The notes beneath the pieces were generated by a model. The model was not told the origin of the DNA and searched no databases. It worked only from the letters and a program-made list of their open reading frames with translations. Positions 43,744 to 53,160 of a stretch of 64,000 nt of DNA are shown in pieces; position 1 is the stretch's first letter; every line of letters starts with the position of its first letter. The position numbers and the translations under genes are program-made. The DNA is from an uncultured Coprococcus sp. Lineage in GTDB: Bacteria > Bacillota > Clostridia > Lachnospirales > Lachnospiraceae. Where the stretch lies: positions 7,393-71,392 of the forward strand of contig CAKQIY010000009.1 of the NCBI GenBank assembly GCA_934247115.1, written 5' to 3'.

Positions 43744-43793
43744 TTGACACTTTGGTGTGGCTGTAGTACATTTACATTTGAATAATTGTTCAA
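43744..43793 (+). promoter_or_regulatory. Promoter with SmtB/ArsR-type operator overlapping +1
   Basis: -35 TTGACA (43744-43749), 17-base spacer, -10 TACATT (43767-43772), then TGAATAATTGTTCA (43779-43792), a 6-2-6 dyad. On the other strand it reads TGAACA-AT-TATTCA, the arrangement bound by SmtB, ZiaR and CzrA. The dyad covers the predicted start point, as expected for a repressor. Confidence 0.75.
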
Positions 43794-43806
43794 TTGGCAC
43801 AGATAT

Positions 43807-43839
43807 AACGCTTCGTCTGTTTTATTCAGAAGAAGCGTT
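43807..43839 (+). promoter_or_regulatory. Hairpin in the 5' untranslated region of the ArsR gene
   Basis: AACGCTTC pairs with GAAGCGTT (43832-43839) and TCTG with CAGA inside. No T run, so not an ordinary terminator. Confidence 0.55.
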
Positions 43840-43872
43840 TATGTTCATATAGAGAAAGGATAAGGTGAAAAT

Positions 43873-44178
43873 ATGATAGATTTTGATGAGTATGAACTTG
43901 AGAGTTCGGATCTTTCAGATCTGGCAGAGTTGTTCAAGGTGTTTGGAGATTCGACAAGGATTTCGGTTATGTTTGCATTGCTCAAACAGGAGCTGAGTGT
44001 CGGTGAGATAGCAGACCGGCTTGGAATGAATGCCTCAGCTATATCACACCAGCTCAGGGTCCTCAAGCAGGCAAAGTTGATAAAAAGCAGAAGATCAGGT
44101 AAGAATATTATATATGAACTGGCGGATGAGCATGTGGTTACGATCATCAAACAGGGCGTGGATCATATTTTGGAATAG
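43873..44178 (+). CDS. ArsR/SmtB-family zinc-sensing repressor
   Basis: A 101-residue winged helix repressor. Recognition helix segment LGMNASAISHQLRVLKQA; wing KSRRSGKNIIYEL. The C-terminal alpha5 site has Asp and His in ADEH, then a second His ten residues on and a Glu three later (DHILE). This D-x-H, H-x-x-E spacing is that of the SmtB zinc site. The alpha3 Cys site of arsenic/cadmium sensors is absent (QELSVGEIADRL). A matching operator precedes it, implying autoregulation. No metal efflux gene is adjacent; the next gene is a HAD phosphatase. Confidence 0.87.
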   Translation: MIDFDEYELESSDLSDLAELFKVFGDSTRISVMFALLKQELSVGEIADRLGMNASAISHQLRVLKQAKLIKSRRSGKNIIYELADEHVVTIIKQGVDHILE

Positions 44179-44194
44179 TAGGCGAGGTATTTGA

Positions 44195-44821
44195 ATGAAG
44201 GTAGAATCACTTATATTTGATATGGACGGAACACTGTGGGACAGTGCGGAGAAGGTGGCAGAATCCTGGACTGATGTACTTAAAATGCAGCCGGATGTGG
44301 ATATGGTAGTGACAGAGTCCGACATAAAGGCGGTCATGGGCATGCCTATGGATGCAATAGCAAAAAAGATGTTCGGTGAATTCCCAGAGGACAGGCAGAT
44401 GGAGCTCGTGGATGCCTGCGGTGATTATGAGAACGATTATCTAAGGCAGCACGGAGGAAAACTGTATGATGGTGTTGAGGATACATTGAAGAAGCTGTCT
44501 GAAACTCACAGATTGTATATTGTGAGCAATTGCCAGAGTGGATATATAGAGGCATTTCTTGAATACTATGGATTTGGCAAGTATTTCAAGGACATCCTGT
44601 GCTGGGGTGATACAAAGGTATCAAAGGGCGAGAGCATAAAGATACTTATGGATAAGAATGGTATAACTGATGCTGCGTATGTGGGAGATATACAGGGCGA
44701 TTGTGACAGTGCAAGATACGCCGGTATAAAGTTTATCCATGCAGCATATGGATTTGGCAAGGTTGATGATAAGGATGCTGCAATACAGAAGTTTGAAGAG
44801 CTCCTGGACATTGTAGAGTAA
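44195..44821 (+). CDS. HAD-family phosphatase
   Basis: A 208-residue hydrolase of the phosphoglycolate/beta-phosphoglucomutase group. Motif I is FDMDGTLWDS, motif II threonine/serine in IVSNCQSGY, the lysine in TKVSKGESI, and the metal aspartates in YVGDIQGDCDSARYAG. Substrate unknown. It follows the zinc sensor by 16 bases and probably shares its promoter, an unusual partnership. Confidence 0.88.
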   Translation: MKVESLIFDMDGTLWDSAEKVAESWTDVLKMQPDVDMVVTESDIKAVMGMPMDAIAKKMFGEFPEDRQMELVDACGDYENDYLRQHGGKLYDGVEDTLKKLSETHRLYIVSNCQSGYIEAFLEYYGFGKYFKDILCWGDTKVSKGESIKILMDKNGITDAAYVGDIQGDCDSARYAGIKFIHAAYGFGKVDDKDAAIQKFEELLDIVE

Positions 44822-44833
44822 GCTACACAGAAT

Positions 44834-44882
44834 AAAAAGAACAGACAGTACCATAGGAAGTGGCGCTGGCTGTTCTTTTTGT
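44834..44882. terminator. Bidirectional terminator between the HAD gene and pyrG
   Basis: AAAAAGAACAG pairs with CTGTTCTTTTT (44870-44880), with CAGTACC/GGCGCTG inside. Confidence 0.9.
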
Positions 44883-44908
44883 TTTATATTATATTTAAAT
44901 GGATAAAA

Positions 44909-46525
44909 TTATTTGTTCATGTGCTCAAGAGATGCAGCTACAAATCCCTTGAAAAGAGGATGTGGCTTGTTTGGCCTTGACTTAAATTCAGGATGAGCCT
45001 GAGTTCCAATGAACCATGGATGATCAGGAATCTCTATCATCTCAACGATGTGGCCATCAGGTGAGAGCCCAACAAGTTCCATTCCATTGTCAGAAAGGGC
45101 CTGTCTGTAATCGTTATTGACCTCGTATCTGTGTCTGTGGCGCTCATGGATGTACTCTGTACCATATAATTTGTATGACTTGGAATCCTTGGCGAGTACA
45201 CAAGGATATGAGCCAAGTCTGAGCGTTCCGCCGAGATCAGTTACATCGTGCTGGTTTGGCATGATGTGTATAACCTGATGGAATGAGTTAGGGTTGAATT
45301 CGGAGCTGTGTGCATCTGAATAGCCAAGTACATTCCTTGCAAATTCAACTATGGTGAGCTGCATTCCGAGACAGAGACCAAGATAAGGGACCTTCTGGGT
45401 ACGGGCATAATTGATTGCTGTGATCATGCCCTCGATACCTCTGTCACCGAATCCACCTGGAACGAGAATGCCATCCACATCACCTAGCATCTCAGCAACA
45501 TTATCCGGTGTGACAAGCTCAGAATCAATCCATTTGATCTCAACCTCAGCTTTGTTGGCGACTCCGGCGTGCTTCAGAGATTCTACAACTGATATATATG
45601 CGTCGTGGAGTGATACATATTTGCCTACAAGGGCAACCTTCACGGTGGTGGTAGGGTGCTTCCATGCATCGATCATGTCTGTCCATTCTTGCCATGCATG
45701 CTCCTCTGGTGGAGGACATTCCATGTCAAGACATTCGCAGACAACATCAGCAAGATGCTCTTTTTCCATTGCAAGAGGAACCTCGTATAATACATCAACA
45801 TCAAGATTCTGTATGACATTCCTGCTTGGAACATTACAGAACAGAGCGATCTTATCCTTTATACCCTGATCAAGAGGAAGATCAGAACGACATACGAGGA
45901 TATCCGGCTGGATTCCCATTCCCTGAAGATTCTTGACGCTGGCCTGCGTAGGCTTTGTCTTGATCTCTCCGGAAGCCTTGAGATAAGGGATAAGAGTAAC
46001 ATGTATCATGATACAGTTGTTAGGCCCAACCTCGTGCTGGAACTGTCTGATAGCTTCCAGGAATGGCTGGCTTTCAATGTCTCCTACTGTACCACCTATT
46101 TCTATAATGGCAACCTCAGTGTCTTTGGCATCAGGATTTCTGTAGAATCTGTCCTTGATCTCGTTGGTGATATGTGGAACTACCTGAACGGTGTGACCTC
46201 CGAAATCACCATGTCTCTCCTTCTGGAGAATGCTCCAGTATACTTTTCCTGTTGTTACATTTGAATTTTTGTTGAGACTTTCGTCAATAAAACGCTCATA
46301 GTGTCCGAGATCCAGATCAGTCTCGGCTCCGTCGTCAGTTACAAATACTTCACCATGCTGGATAGGATTCATGGTACCGGGATCAATGTTGATATAAGGA
46401 TCAAACTTCTGACTTGTAACCTTGTAGCCTCTCATCTTGAGAAGACGGCCAAGGGAAGCAGCAGTAATACCCTTACCGAGTCCAGATACAACACCACCAG
46501 TGACAAATACATACTTGACTGCCAT
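44909..46525 (-). CDS. pyrG: CTP synthase
   Basis: A 538-residue enzyme that converts UTP to CTP with ATP and glutamine. N-terminal amidoligase: YVFVTGGVVSGLGKGITAAS. C-terminal glutaminase: LCLGMQLTIVEFARN with the catalytic Cys, and GTQAHPEFKSRPNKPHP with His and Glu. Length is standard. GGAGGATAAAATT directly precedes the ATG at 46525, so the extended frame to 46540 is not used. Converges with the HAD gene. Confidence 0.98.
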   Translation of the reverse strand: MAVKYVFVTGGVVSGLGKGITAASLGRLLKMRGYKVTSQKFDPYINIDPGTMNPIQHGEVFVTDDGAETDLDLGHYERFIDESLNKNSNVTTGKVYWSILQKERHGDFGGHTVQVVPHITNEIKDRFYRNPDAKDTEVAIIEIGGTVGDIESQPFLEAIRQFQHEVGPNNCIMIHVTLIPYLKASGEIKTKPTQASVKNLQGMGIQPDILVCRSDLPLDQGIKDKIALFCNVPSRNVIQNLDVDVLYEVPLAMEKEHLADVVCECLDMECPPPEEHAWQEWTDMIDAWKHPTTTVKVALVGKYVSLHDAYISVVESLKHAGVANKAEVEIKWIDSELVTPDNVAEMLGDVDGILVPGGFGDRGIEGMITAINYARTQKVPYLGLCLGMQLTIVEFARNVLGYSDAHSSEFNPNSFHQVIHIMPNQHDVTDLGGTLRLGSYPCVLAKDSKSYKLYGTEYIHERHRHRYEVNNDYRQALSDNGMELVGLSPDGHIVEMIEIPDHPWFIGTQAHPEFKSRPNKPHPLFKGFVAASLEHMNK

Positions 46526-46765
46526 AATTTTATCCTCCATAAATACTTCAAAAACTACATTAACATATTATAAGCAAGCTATATATAAAAGTCAATTCAG
46601 AAAAACAAGTTAAAATGTAAATAAACTTGATAAAAAGATGCGGTGACTGTTGAAACGAATGTTTTGCCCCACAGATACGTGATAATATAATGTATCTGTG
46701 GTATGATAGATAAGCATTGTCGGAGGATGGTGTGTCAGTCGTTGCAGATAAGGATATGAAGCTGG

Positions 46766-48589
46766 ATGAAGAAGATTACATTTATACATATATCTGATGT
46801 GTTGCTCGGTGCTCAGCCGGATCAGGAAAGTGCATGGAGTGATGAGAGAAAAAACGAAATATACAGGACATTTGAAGCTGTGGTAGCGAAAGCACGGGAA
46901 TTGAACGTGGATTTCCTGCTGATTGCCGGCAATCTGTTCGATCACCAGCCGGCAGAGGAGGAACTTGAATGGCTGGATGGAATCCTTGGACAGCTTGGGC
47001 ATACGGAAGTTATATATGCTGCAGGATTCTGTGATCACCTTGGTGGAGATGCAACATTACTTACCTACAGATTCCGTTCACGGGTGTATGTTGTAGGAAG
47101 TCCTGGTCTGGAAAGGGCTGTGGGAGAAGTGGCCTCGGGTATCAGGGATGCACGTGCGACTATGGCGTTGGATCACCTGCATTTTCCAGACAGGAATGTG
47201 GATATATATGGAGTAAGTTTCTTTGACAGAAGAATGGACGCCAGAGTTGTAGATGATGCAGAACCATTGGACAGGGATGTGAGAAGCCTGCTGGTAGCAT
47301 GCGGTGGCGACAGGAGACGGATGCCGATTGACTGGAACAGGCTCAAATGCAGTGATTTTGAGTATATTGCACTTGGTGGACATCAGAAATACCAGATGAA
47401 GGTCCCGGGAAAGGTATATTATTCAGGCAGCCCGGAGTCGGTATCAAGTGAGTCAACGGGATCTCACGGGTATATATATGGAGAACTGAGTGATGGTGGT
47501 GTAAGTGTGGAATTCGTGCCTGCAGCGGTCAGGGAATATAAAAGGATTGATTATCAGGTGGATAATCATACTAAGGATGCCGTTCTTGCAGAATCCATTG
47601 AAGAGCTGCTGAAGGTTGAGGGATGGGACAATATATATACCATCTGCCTGAAAAGAGTTGATGGCTGTGAGAAGAGCTATGATATAGGTTCCGTGCTTAC
47701 CGGTTACAGGATTCTGAATATAGAGGGGGAGTGTTTTGAACGCTCAGATTACAGTGAATATTCCAAAGCCAACAGAACTACAGAACTTGGAAGACTGATC
47801 GACAGGATGAATATGGCTGAGCTGGGCTTCCAGGATGGAATGAAGCTTGCGGTGGATATGATGATAGATGTGTCAGGTCTGTATGCAAGATCAAATAAAA
47901 AAATGAGTCAGGATATGTATCGTGATTCACTGGGACAGGTTCGAAGCATTCTGGAGGCGAAGTGCAGGGCTTATGAGTCGGACGATGCTGTACGGGAATA
48001 CAGAAATCTGCGCAGTGATTATGATGTAAGCCCGGATGTATTGGATGAACTTAATTCGGTATGGGCACAGGAACGCAGAACTGAGCTGGAGATCACCACA
48101 TTGCGTAACAGGATAGATGAACTGCCAAGACAGTACAGAAGAAACAGGATCCGTGAAGGGATTAGAAAGGCTTTGATACCATTGATATCACTGGGTCTGT
48201 TGTCAGCCATTATGTTGTCTGCGCTGGCTGCCCGTGGCAGCTTGGTTCTTTTGGATGAAAGAATAGTATATGTGATTTTGTTAATTGCTGCTACAGCGGT
48301 ACTGGTATGTTGTATGGGATATGTGTTTCCGAGACTGCGTGGGTATGAGATAAGTGGAGGAAGAAAGAAACTTAGTGCTGAGCTTGACAAAGCACACATG
48401 CAGCTCAGCGAGCTATGCGCCAAGCGTGATGAAATACATGGCCGCAGGGTAGAATTACAGACCCTTGATGGCCGAAGAAGAGACATATATGGTAAGCTTA
48501 CACAGCAGGAGAAGATCCTGGATGAAAAACTTCAGGAGATCAGAGTTATGAGATGCGCGTTGGAAGAGCTGGACAGCCCCGTATCATGA
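46766..48589 (+). CDS. SbcD/YhaO-like metallophosphoesterase with lost active site, TM and coiled coil
   Basis: A 607-residue protein whose first 270 residues align with nuclease SbcD/YhaO (HISDVLLG, FLLIAGNLFDH, YYSGSPESVSSE). Catalytic residues are missing: Leu13 replaces the HxD-motif His, Asn56 replaces Asp in GDxxD, the GNHD box is GFCD (87-90), and the GHxH box near residue 204 reads GHQKY. The back half is coiled coil (about 410-460), two TM helices (about 470-545), and another coiled coil (about 550-600). No SbcC/YhaN partner is near. It likely tethers or senses rather than cuts DNA. The 3' end overlaps the EamA gene by six bases. Confidence 0.8.
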   Translation: MKKITFIHISDVLLGAQPDQESAWSDERKNEIYRTFEAVVAKARELNVDFLLIAGNLFDHQPAEEELEWLDGILGQLGHTEVIYAAGFCDHLGGDATLLTYRFRSRVYVVGSPGLERAVGEVASGIRDARATMALDHLHFPDRNVDIYGVSFFDRRMDARVVDDAEPLDRDVRSLLVACGGDRRRMPIDWNRLKCSDFEYIALGGHQKYQMKVPGKVYYSGSPESVSSESTGSHGYIYGELSDGGVSVEFVPAAVREYKRIDYQVDNHTKDAVLAESIEELLKVEGWDNIYTICLKRVDGCEKSYDIGSVLTGYRILNIEGECFERSDYSEYSKANRTTELGRLIDRMNMAELGFQDGMKLAVDMMIDVSGLYARSNKKMSQDMYRDSLGQVRSILEAKCRAYESDDAVREYRNLRSDYDVSPDVLDELNSVWAQERRTELEITTLRNRIDELPRQYRRNRIREGIRKALIPLISLGLLSAIMLSALAARGSLVLLDERIVYVILLIAATAVLVCCMGYVFPRLRGYEISGGRKKLSAELDKAHMQLSELCAKRDEIHGRRVELQTLDGRRRDIYGKLTQQEKILDEKLQEIRVMRCALEELDSPVS

Positions 48590-49531
48590 TATATGGGTCT
48601 GTTCAGCTTTTACTATGTGCCTTTCATTGCGGAAGGTCATGACAGCAACAACCTGTATGGATCCGAGTATCAGAAGAAACCCGATCATGTCCATACGAGT
48701 GAACCTTGTTCCGAGAAAAATCCACGTTAATAATGCGCTGGATACGGGTTCTACAGTCACGAACAGACTTGCCTTTACACTTCCAAGGATACTGATGCCG
48801 AGTCCGTATATGGTGAAGGGAATAAGTGATCCTACAACAGCAACAGCCAGAGAGGCTGCTATTATTCTGGCATCCATATAAGGCAGAGAGAATGTGCGGG
48901 TGATCACTGCAAGGAATATAGCTGCGATGAGTGAAGACCAGCCTATCACATTGATCAGACCATATTCATTATAAAGCTTTTGTGGGTAAAGACAGTATAT
49001 TGTAAAGCATACTGCTGATGTGAGACCCCAGGTGAGAGCCGGTCTGGATATAGCCAGGGAATTCAGGTTTCCATGTGTGGCAATCAGGAAAATTCCAACA
49101 AATGCGCAGATTACGGATAATGCCTCATATGAATGTGGCTTTTTGCGCATAAATACCGTGGTGAAGAGCAGTATCATGATGATGTATGTGAACTGGATAA
49201 CTGTGCCGGTTGCGGCATTAGAATGCTCGATGGAAGCAAAGTATGTGAACTGTACTCCCATAACACCTGCGAGTGCAAAGAATAGCATAGATATAATACT
49301 TTTAGGCTTTGACCATACGGACAAAGCCTTTTTATCTCTTTTGATGGCGGCGATGATAAGCAGTACAACGCCAGATATAAACTGACGGATTATGGAAAGC
49401 TGGACTGCATTGACATCTGATGACTGAAAGACATACTGTCCAAGCACTCCGCTTACTCCCCACATAATCCCACATGACAGGACCAGTATGATCCCGAACC
49501 TCTGGGAATGATTGACTTTGACTTCTGACAT
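48584..49531 (-). CDS. EamA-family exporter (DMT superfamily)
   Basis: A 315-residue permease with 10 predicted helices in two EamA repeats: GIMWGVSGVLGQYVF at the front of repeat 1 and LTWGLTSAVCFTIYCLYPQK opening repeat 2. These proteins export amino acids or metabolites. AGAGG precedes the start at 49531. It converges with, and overlaps by six bases, the SbcD-like gene; no terminator is visible there. Confidence 0.88.
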   Translation of the reverse strand: MSEVKVNHSQRFGIILVLSCGIMWGVSGVLGQYVFQSSDVNAVQLSIIRQFISGVVLLIIAAIKRDKKALSVWSKPKSIISMLFFALAGVMGVQFTYFASIEHSNAATGTVIQFTYIIMILLFTTVFMRKKPHSYEALSVICAFVGIFLIATHGNLNSLAISRPALTWGLTSAVCFTIYCLYPQKLYNEYGLINVIGWSSLIAAIFLAVITRTFSLPYMDARIIAASLAVAVVGSLIPFTIYGLGISILGSVKASLFVTVEPVSSALLTWIFLGTRFTRMDMIGFLLILGSIQVVAVMTFRNERHIVKAEQTHIS

Positions 49532-49620
49532 AGCATCGCCTCTTCTCTAGTAAAGTAGTGTCGCACTAAAGTACTGATAATTTAAAAGTGACATCATTTT
49601 ACTACCAGAGGTACGTTTTT

Positions 49621-50244
49621 TCAATTGTTTTTTAAACAAGGTGCTTTGGTGTCGAATGCAGGATTGAATGCATAGAAATTCTTGAAGTCCAGATCATCCT
49701 TCACCGCCTCGAGGCATTCTCCGAATCTCTGGAAGTGTACGATTTCCCTTTCACGAAGGAATTTAATCGGTTCGTATACATCCGGATGGTCCTTACACAG
49801 CCTCAGGATGTTGTCGTAGGTTGAACGGGCCTTCTGCTCGGCTGCCATATCCTCGAAGAGATCAGTAATAGGATCACCTTTGCTTTGGAACTCACATGCG
49901 TTGAATGGAACTCCGCCGGCAGACTGAGGCCATATTCCAATGGTGTGGTCGGTGTAGTATTTATCAAAGCCGGAGGCCTTGATCTCCTCGATGCTCAGAT
50001 CCCTGGTGAGCTGATGTATGATGGCTCCTATCATCTCAAGGTGCCCGAGTTCCTCGGTACCGATGTCGGTGAGAGCTGCCTTAACCTTGGAATTATTCAT
50101 GCCATATCTCTGTGACAGGTAGCGCATGGATGCGCCCAGTTCACCGTCGGGCCCGCCGTATTGGCTGATAATATCCTGGGCGAGCTTGGCATTGGTCTCC
50201 TTTATATTTATAGGAAACTGTAATCTTTTTTCATAAATCCACAT
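49621..50244 (-). CDS. cotJC: Spore coat protein CotJC (manganese-catalase family)
   Basis: A 207-residue ferritin-like protein starting MWIYEKRLQFP, as in Bacillus CotJC. The di-manganese ligands appear in GTEELGHLEMIG and EDMAAEQKARSTYDNI, and EIVHFQRFGE. Part of the inner spore coat and related to Mn catalase. GGAGGG sets the start at 50244 (TGATG overlap with the cotJB stop), so the extra frame to 50274 is not used. Last gene of the operon. Confidence 0.95.
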   Translation of the reverse strand: MWIYEKRLQFPINIKETNAKLAQDIISQYGGPDGELGASMRYLSQRYGMNNSKVKAALTDIGTEELGHLEMIGAIIHQLTRDLSIEEIKASGFDKYYTDHTIGIWPQSAGGVPFNACEFQSKGDPITDLFEDMAAEQKARSTYDNILRLCKDHPDVYEPIKFLREREIVHFQRFGECLEAVKDDLDFKNFYAFNPAFDTKAPCLKNN

Positions 50245-50507
50245 CAGCAGTTGCCCTCCCTTTCCCATGGCCATGGATCATTGACCCATGTAAAATAATT
50301 GTCGTCAGTGACCTGGTATCTGTTTAAAGGTCCATACATGCTGGTATAATCCCTCACCGCCTGTTGTCTCATATTGCGGTAGTTCTCGTAGCTTGACAGT
50401 GCCTTCTGGCAGGAAGGATGAAGATCAAGATACAGTGCGATGTCATCGAGGGCAAAAGATACTTCGGTGATGAATCTCATCAGCTGCTTTTTGTTCATTT
50501 TGTTCAT
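50244..50507 (-). CDS. cotJB: Spore coat protein CotJB
   Basis: An 87-residue CotJB: LMRFITEVSFALDDIALYLDLH at the front, YENYRNMRQQAVRDYTSMYG in the middle, and the WPW tail (FTWVNDPWPWE). GGGGGA sets the start at 50507. It overlaps cotJA (ATGA) and cotJC (TGATG), so the three are translated in chain. Confidence 0.93.
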   Translation of the reverse strand: MNKMNKKQLMRFITEVSFALDDIALYLDLHPSCQKALSSYENYRNMRQQAVRDYTSMYGPLNRYQVTDDNYFTWVNDPWPWEREGNC

Positions 50508-50782
50508 GACTGTTTCCCCCTTATACCACAGAATATAAGATTGAGATCTTTGAACATTGTGCCCTCCATGAGTCCACATTTGGCATCATATAGGTTTTCA
50601 AACAACTGTTCAGGAATATAAGCCATGCCTACGGGCTGCCTGCACATATCATCAGTATGCTGCCGGTGCTCGTCTCTGTCTGATTGTCTGCTTCTTGACT
50701 GGACGGGATATTTTACAGTTGTGCCCTGATTGTAGTAACAGCGCCCCTGACCGCCGCGGCTGCAGTTTCTGTTTGCTTCCAC
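50504..50782 (-). CDS. cotJA: Spore coat-associated protein CotJA
   Basis: A 92-residue protein whose C-terminal half is CotJA-like (PVGMAYIPEQLFENLYDAK, then LNLIFCGIRGKQS). The N-terminal half is a hydrophilic extension longer than the Bacillus protein. The start is GTG at 50782 with GGAGG at good distance. It heads the cotJABC operon, expressed in the mother cell during sporulation. Confidence 0.88.
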   Translation of the reverse strand: MEANRNCSRGGQGRCYYNQGTTVKYPVQSRSRQSDRDEHRQHTDDMCRQPVGMAYIPEQLFENLYDAKCGLMEGTMFKDLNLIFCGIRGKQS

Positions 50783-50846
50783 AAAAAGCCTCCAATATAT
50801 ATCATTCTCAGTATAGAGTATGCGGCGGAGAGGGGAGTGTTACAGT

Positions 50847-52994
50847 TTACTGTATTCCTTTCATTGATAACTGTATACGTTTTTTGTTCAGATCGATTCC
50901 GATAACTTTGACCTGTACTATGTCGCCAACGCTCACTACATCAAGCGGATGCTTGATATATCTGTCAGACATTTCGGATATATGTACAAGCCCATCCTGA
51001 TGGACACCGATATCTATAAATGCTCCGAAGTCGATGACATTTCTGACAGTTCCCTTGAGAACCATTCCCTCGGTGAGATCTTCCATCTCCAGTACATCAC
51101 CTCTCAGGATTGGCTTAGGCATCTCATCACGTGGGTCGCGGGCCGGTTTTTCGAGTTCCTTGATAATATCTGTGAGGGTTATAGTTCCGGTTCCAAGTTC
51201 ATCGGCCAGCTTCCTGATGTTGCCGGCGGATTTTGACAGATCCTTGAGGCGCCCTGCAGATATATCGGATGCATTGTATCCGAGATGCTCAAGAAGGGCA
51301 GTTGCCACATCGTAGCTCTCAGGGTGCACGGAGGTTGCATCCAGCGGATTAGTGCCTCCACTTATCCTCATGAATCCTGCGCACTGCTCAAATGCCTTTG
51401 GGCCAAGCTTTGCAACCTTAAGAAGTTCTTTTCTTGTAGTGAATCGGCCGTTTGTCTCTCTGTATTCCACGATGTTTCTGGCCAGAGTCTTATTGATTCC
51501 GGATATATGTTCCATGAGGGCTGCAGACGCCGTATTCAGATCTACGCCGACCTTATTTACAGAATCTTCGACAACTGCGTCAAGCGCTTCAGTCAGCTTC
51601 TTCTGGTTCATATCATGCTGATATTGACCTACGCCGATGGCCTTAGGATCAATCTTTACAAGCTCTGCAAGGGGATCCTGTACTCTTCTGGCTATAGATG
51701 CAGCGCTTCTCTGTCCCACATCAAAGTTAGGAAATTCCTCTGTTGCCAGCTTGCTGGCAGAGTATACCGATGCTCCTGCTTCATTTGTTATGACATACTG
51801 AACAGGGGTATTCAGTTCACTGATGAGCTCTGCTATGATCATTTCTGATTCACGGGATGCAGTGCCATTGCCCACGGATATCAGAGTGATGCCATACTTT
51901 TTGATCAGGGCCTTTACGATTTTCTTGGCCTCAGCGATCTTTTTCTGAGGTGCGGTAGGAAATATGACTACTGTGTCCAGTACCTTGCCGGTTGGGTCTA
52001 CTACAGCGAGCTTGCAACCTGTTCTGAATGCGGGATCCCAGCCGAGGACGGTCTGCCCGGCGATAGGAGGCTGCATGAGAAGCTGCTGCAGATTCGATGC
52101 AAATACCTTGATTGCACCATCCTCAGCTGCTTCTGTGAGAAAACTGCGGATCTCCCTCTCAATGGCTGGTGCGATCAGTCTGGCGTAGCTGTCAGTTATC
52201 ACATCAGAGAGTATCTGTGCTGTCTCGGCATTGCCATTCACAATTATCTGTTTTTTCAGATATGCGTTGATATCATCTACAGGCGCTTCGATCTTTACGT
52301 TTATATATTTTTCCTTTTCACCTCTGTTAATGGCGAGGGTGCGGTAACCGGTCATTTTGGATACAGGGGCAGTGAAATCGTAGTACATCTCATAGACGGA
52401 TTCGGCCTCAGAATCCTTGGCGGTGGTTACAATCACACCCTTCTGGATTGTGAGCTCTCTTATTCTGGTCCTGTATTCTGCTGTGTCGGATATATTTTCT
52501 GCAATTATATCCATAGCTCCTGCTATAGCCTCATCAGCGGTGTTGACATCCTTTTCTGCGGAGATATATTTCTGTGCTTCGATGTTCACAGGTGTCTGGG
52601 ACATCTGCAGAATGATTATGTTGGCAAGCCCCTCGAGTCCTTTGCCCTTGGCTATGGTTGCCCTGGTTTTTCTCTTGGGTCTGTAAGGTCTGTATAGATC
52701 GTCCACAAGCACCATTGTCTCAGCAGCCTCTATCTCGGCGCGGAGTGTTTCGGTTAGTTTACCTTGTTCATCTATACTGGTGATGACCTGAGCCTTCTTG
52801 TCCTCAAGATTACGAAGGTAGGTGAGCCTTTCGTGCAGTGTACGGAGCTGCTCATCATTCAGGGCTCCGGTGGCTTCCTTTCTGTATCTGGCGATAAATG
52901 GTATTGTGTAGCCCTCATCGATGAGGTTTACTGCTGCCTCAGTCTGGCTTGTGCGGCATCCTATCTCCTGGGAGATCTTCTTGATTATGTCCAT
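50847..52994 (-). CDS. tex: Tex-family RNA-binding transcription accessory protein
   Basis: A 715-residue cytosolic protein with the Tex layout: helical N-terminal domain (IPFIARYRKEATGALNDEQL), YqgF-like domain, helix-hairpin-helix region (ISGINKTLARNIVEYR), and a C-terminal S1 domain (LKGTVRNVIDFGAFIDIGVH). Tex binds nucleic acids and affects transcription and stress survival. AAAGGAG precedes the ATG. Strongly conserved across bacteria. Confidence 0.95.
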   Translation of the reverse strand: MDIIKKISQEIGCRTSQTEAAVNLIDEGYTIPFIARYRKEATGALNDEQLRTLHERLTYLRNLEDKKAQVITSIDEQGKLTETLRAEIEAAETMVLVDDLYRPYRPKRKTRATIAKGKGLEGLANIIILQMSQTPVNIEAQKYISAEKDVNTADEAIAGAMDIIAENISDTAEYRTRIRELTIQKGVIVTTAKDSEAESVYEMYYDFTAPVSKMTGYRTLAINRGEKEKYINVKIEAPVDDINAYLKKQIIVNGNAETAQILSDVITDSYARLIAPAIEREIRSFLTEAAEDGAIKVFASNLQQLLMQPPIAGQTVLGWDPAFRTGCKLAVVDPTGKVLDTVVIFPTAPQKKIAEAKKIVKALIKKYGITLISVGNGTASRESEMIIAELISELNTPVQYVITNEAGASVYSASKLATEEFPNFDVGQRSAASIARRVQDPLAELVKIDPKAIGVGQYQHDMNQKKLTEALDAVVEDSVNKVGVDLNTASAALMEHISGINKTLARNIVEYRETNGRFTTRKELLKVAKLGPKAFEQCAGFMRISGGTNPLDATSVHPESYDVATALLEHLGYNASDISAGRLKDLSKSAGNIRKLADELGTGTITLTDIIKELEKPARDPRDEMPKPILRGDVLEMEDLTEGMVLKGTVRNVIDFGAFIDIGVHQDGLVHISEMSDRYIKHPLDVVSVGDIVQVKVIGIDLNKKRIQLSMKGIQ

Positions 52995-53160
52995 GTATAA
53001 ACTCCTTTATATATTAGTAATTTCAAATGCTAAAAATATCAGAACGATGTAAAAACTGTAAGTAGCACATCTGTAAAGTATATAAAAAATTAATAGATTA
53101 TTCAAGGTCACTATGTTATACTCTGTGTAGTTGGGAGTTTGCAGACAGAAGGGAAATGCG

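Noticed and set aside
50815..50850. Sigma-E promoter of cotJABC
   Set aside because: CATACTCT resembles a -10 box but no matching -35 is visible at the right distance.
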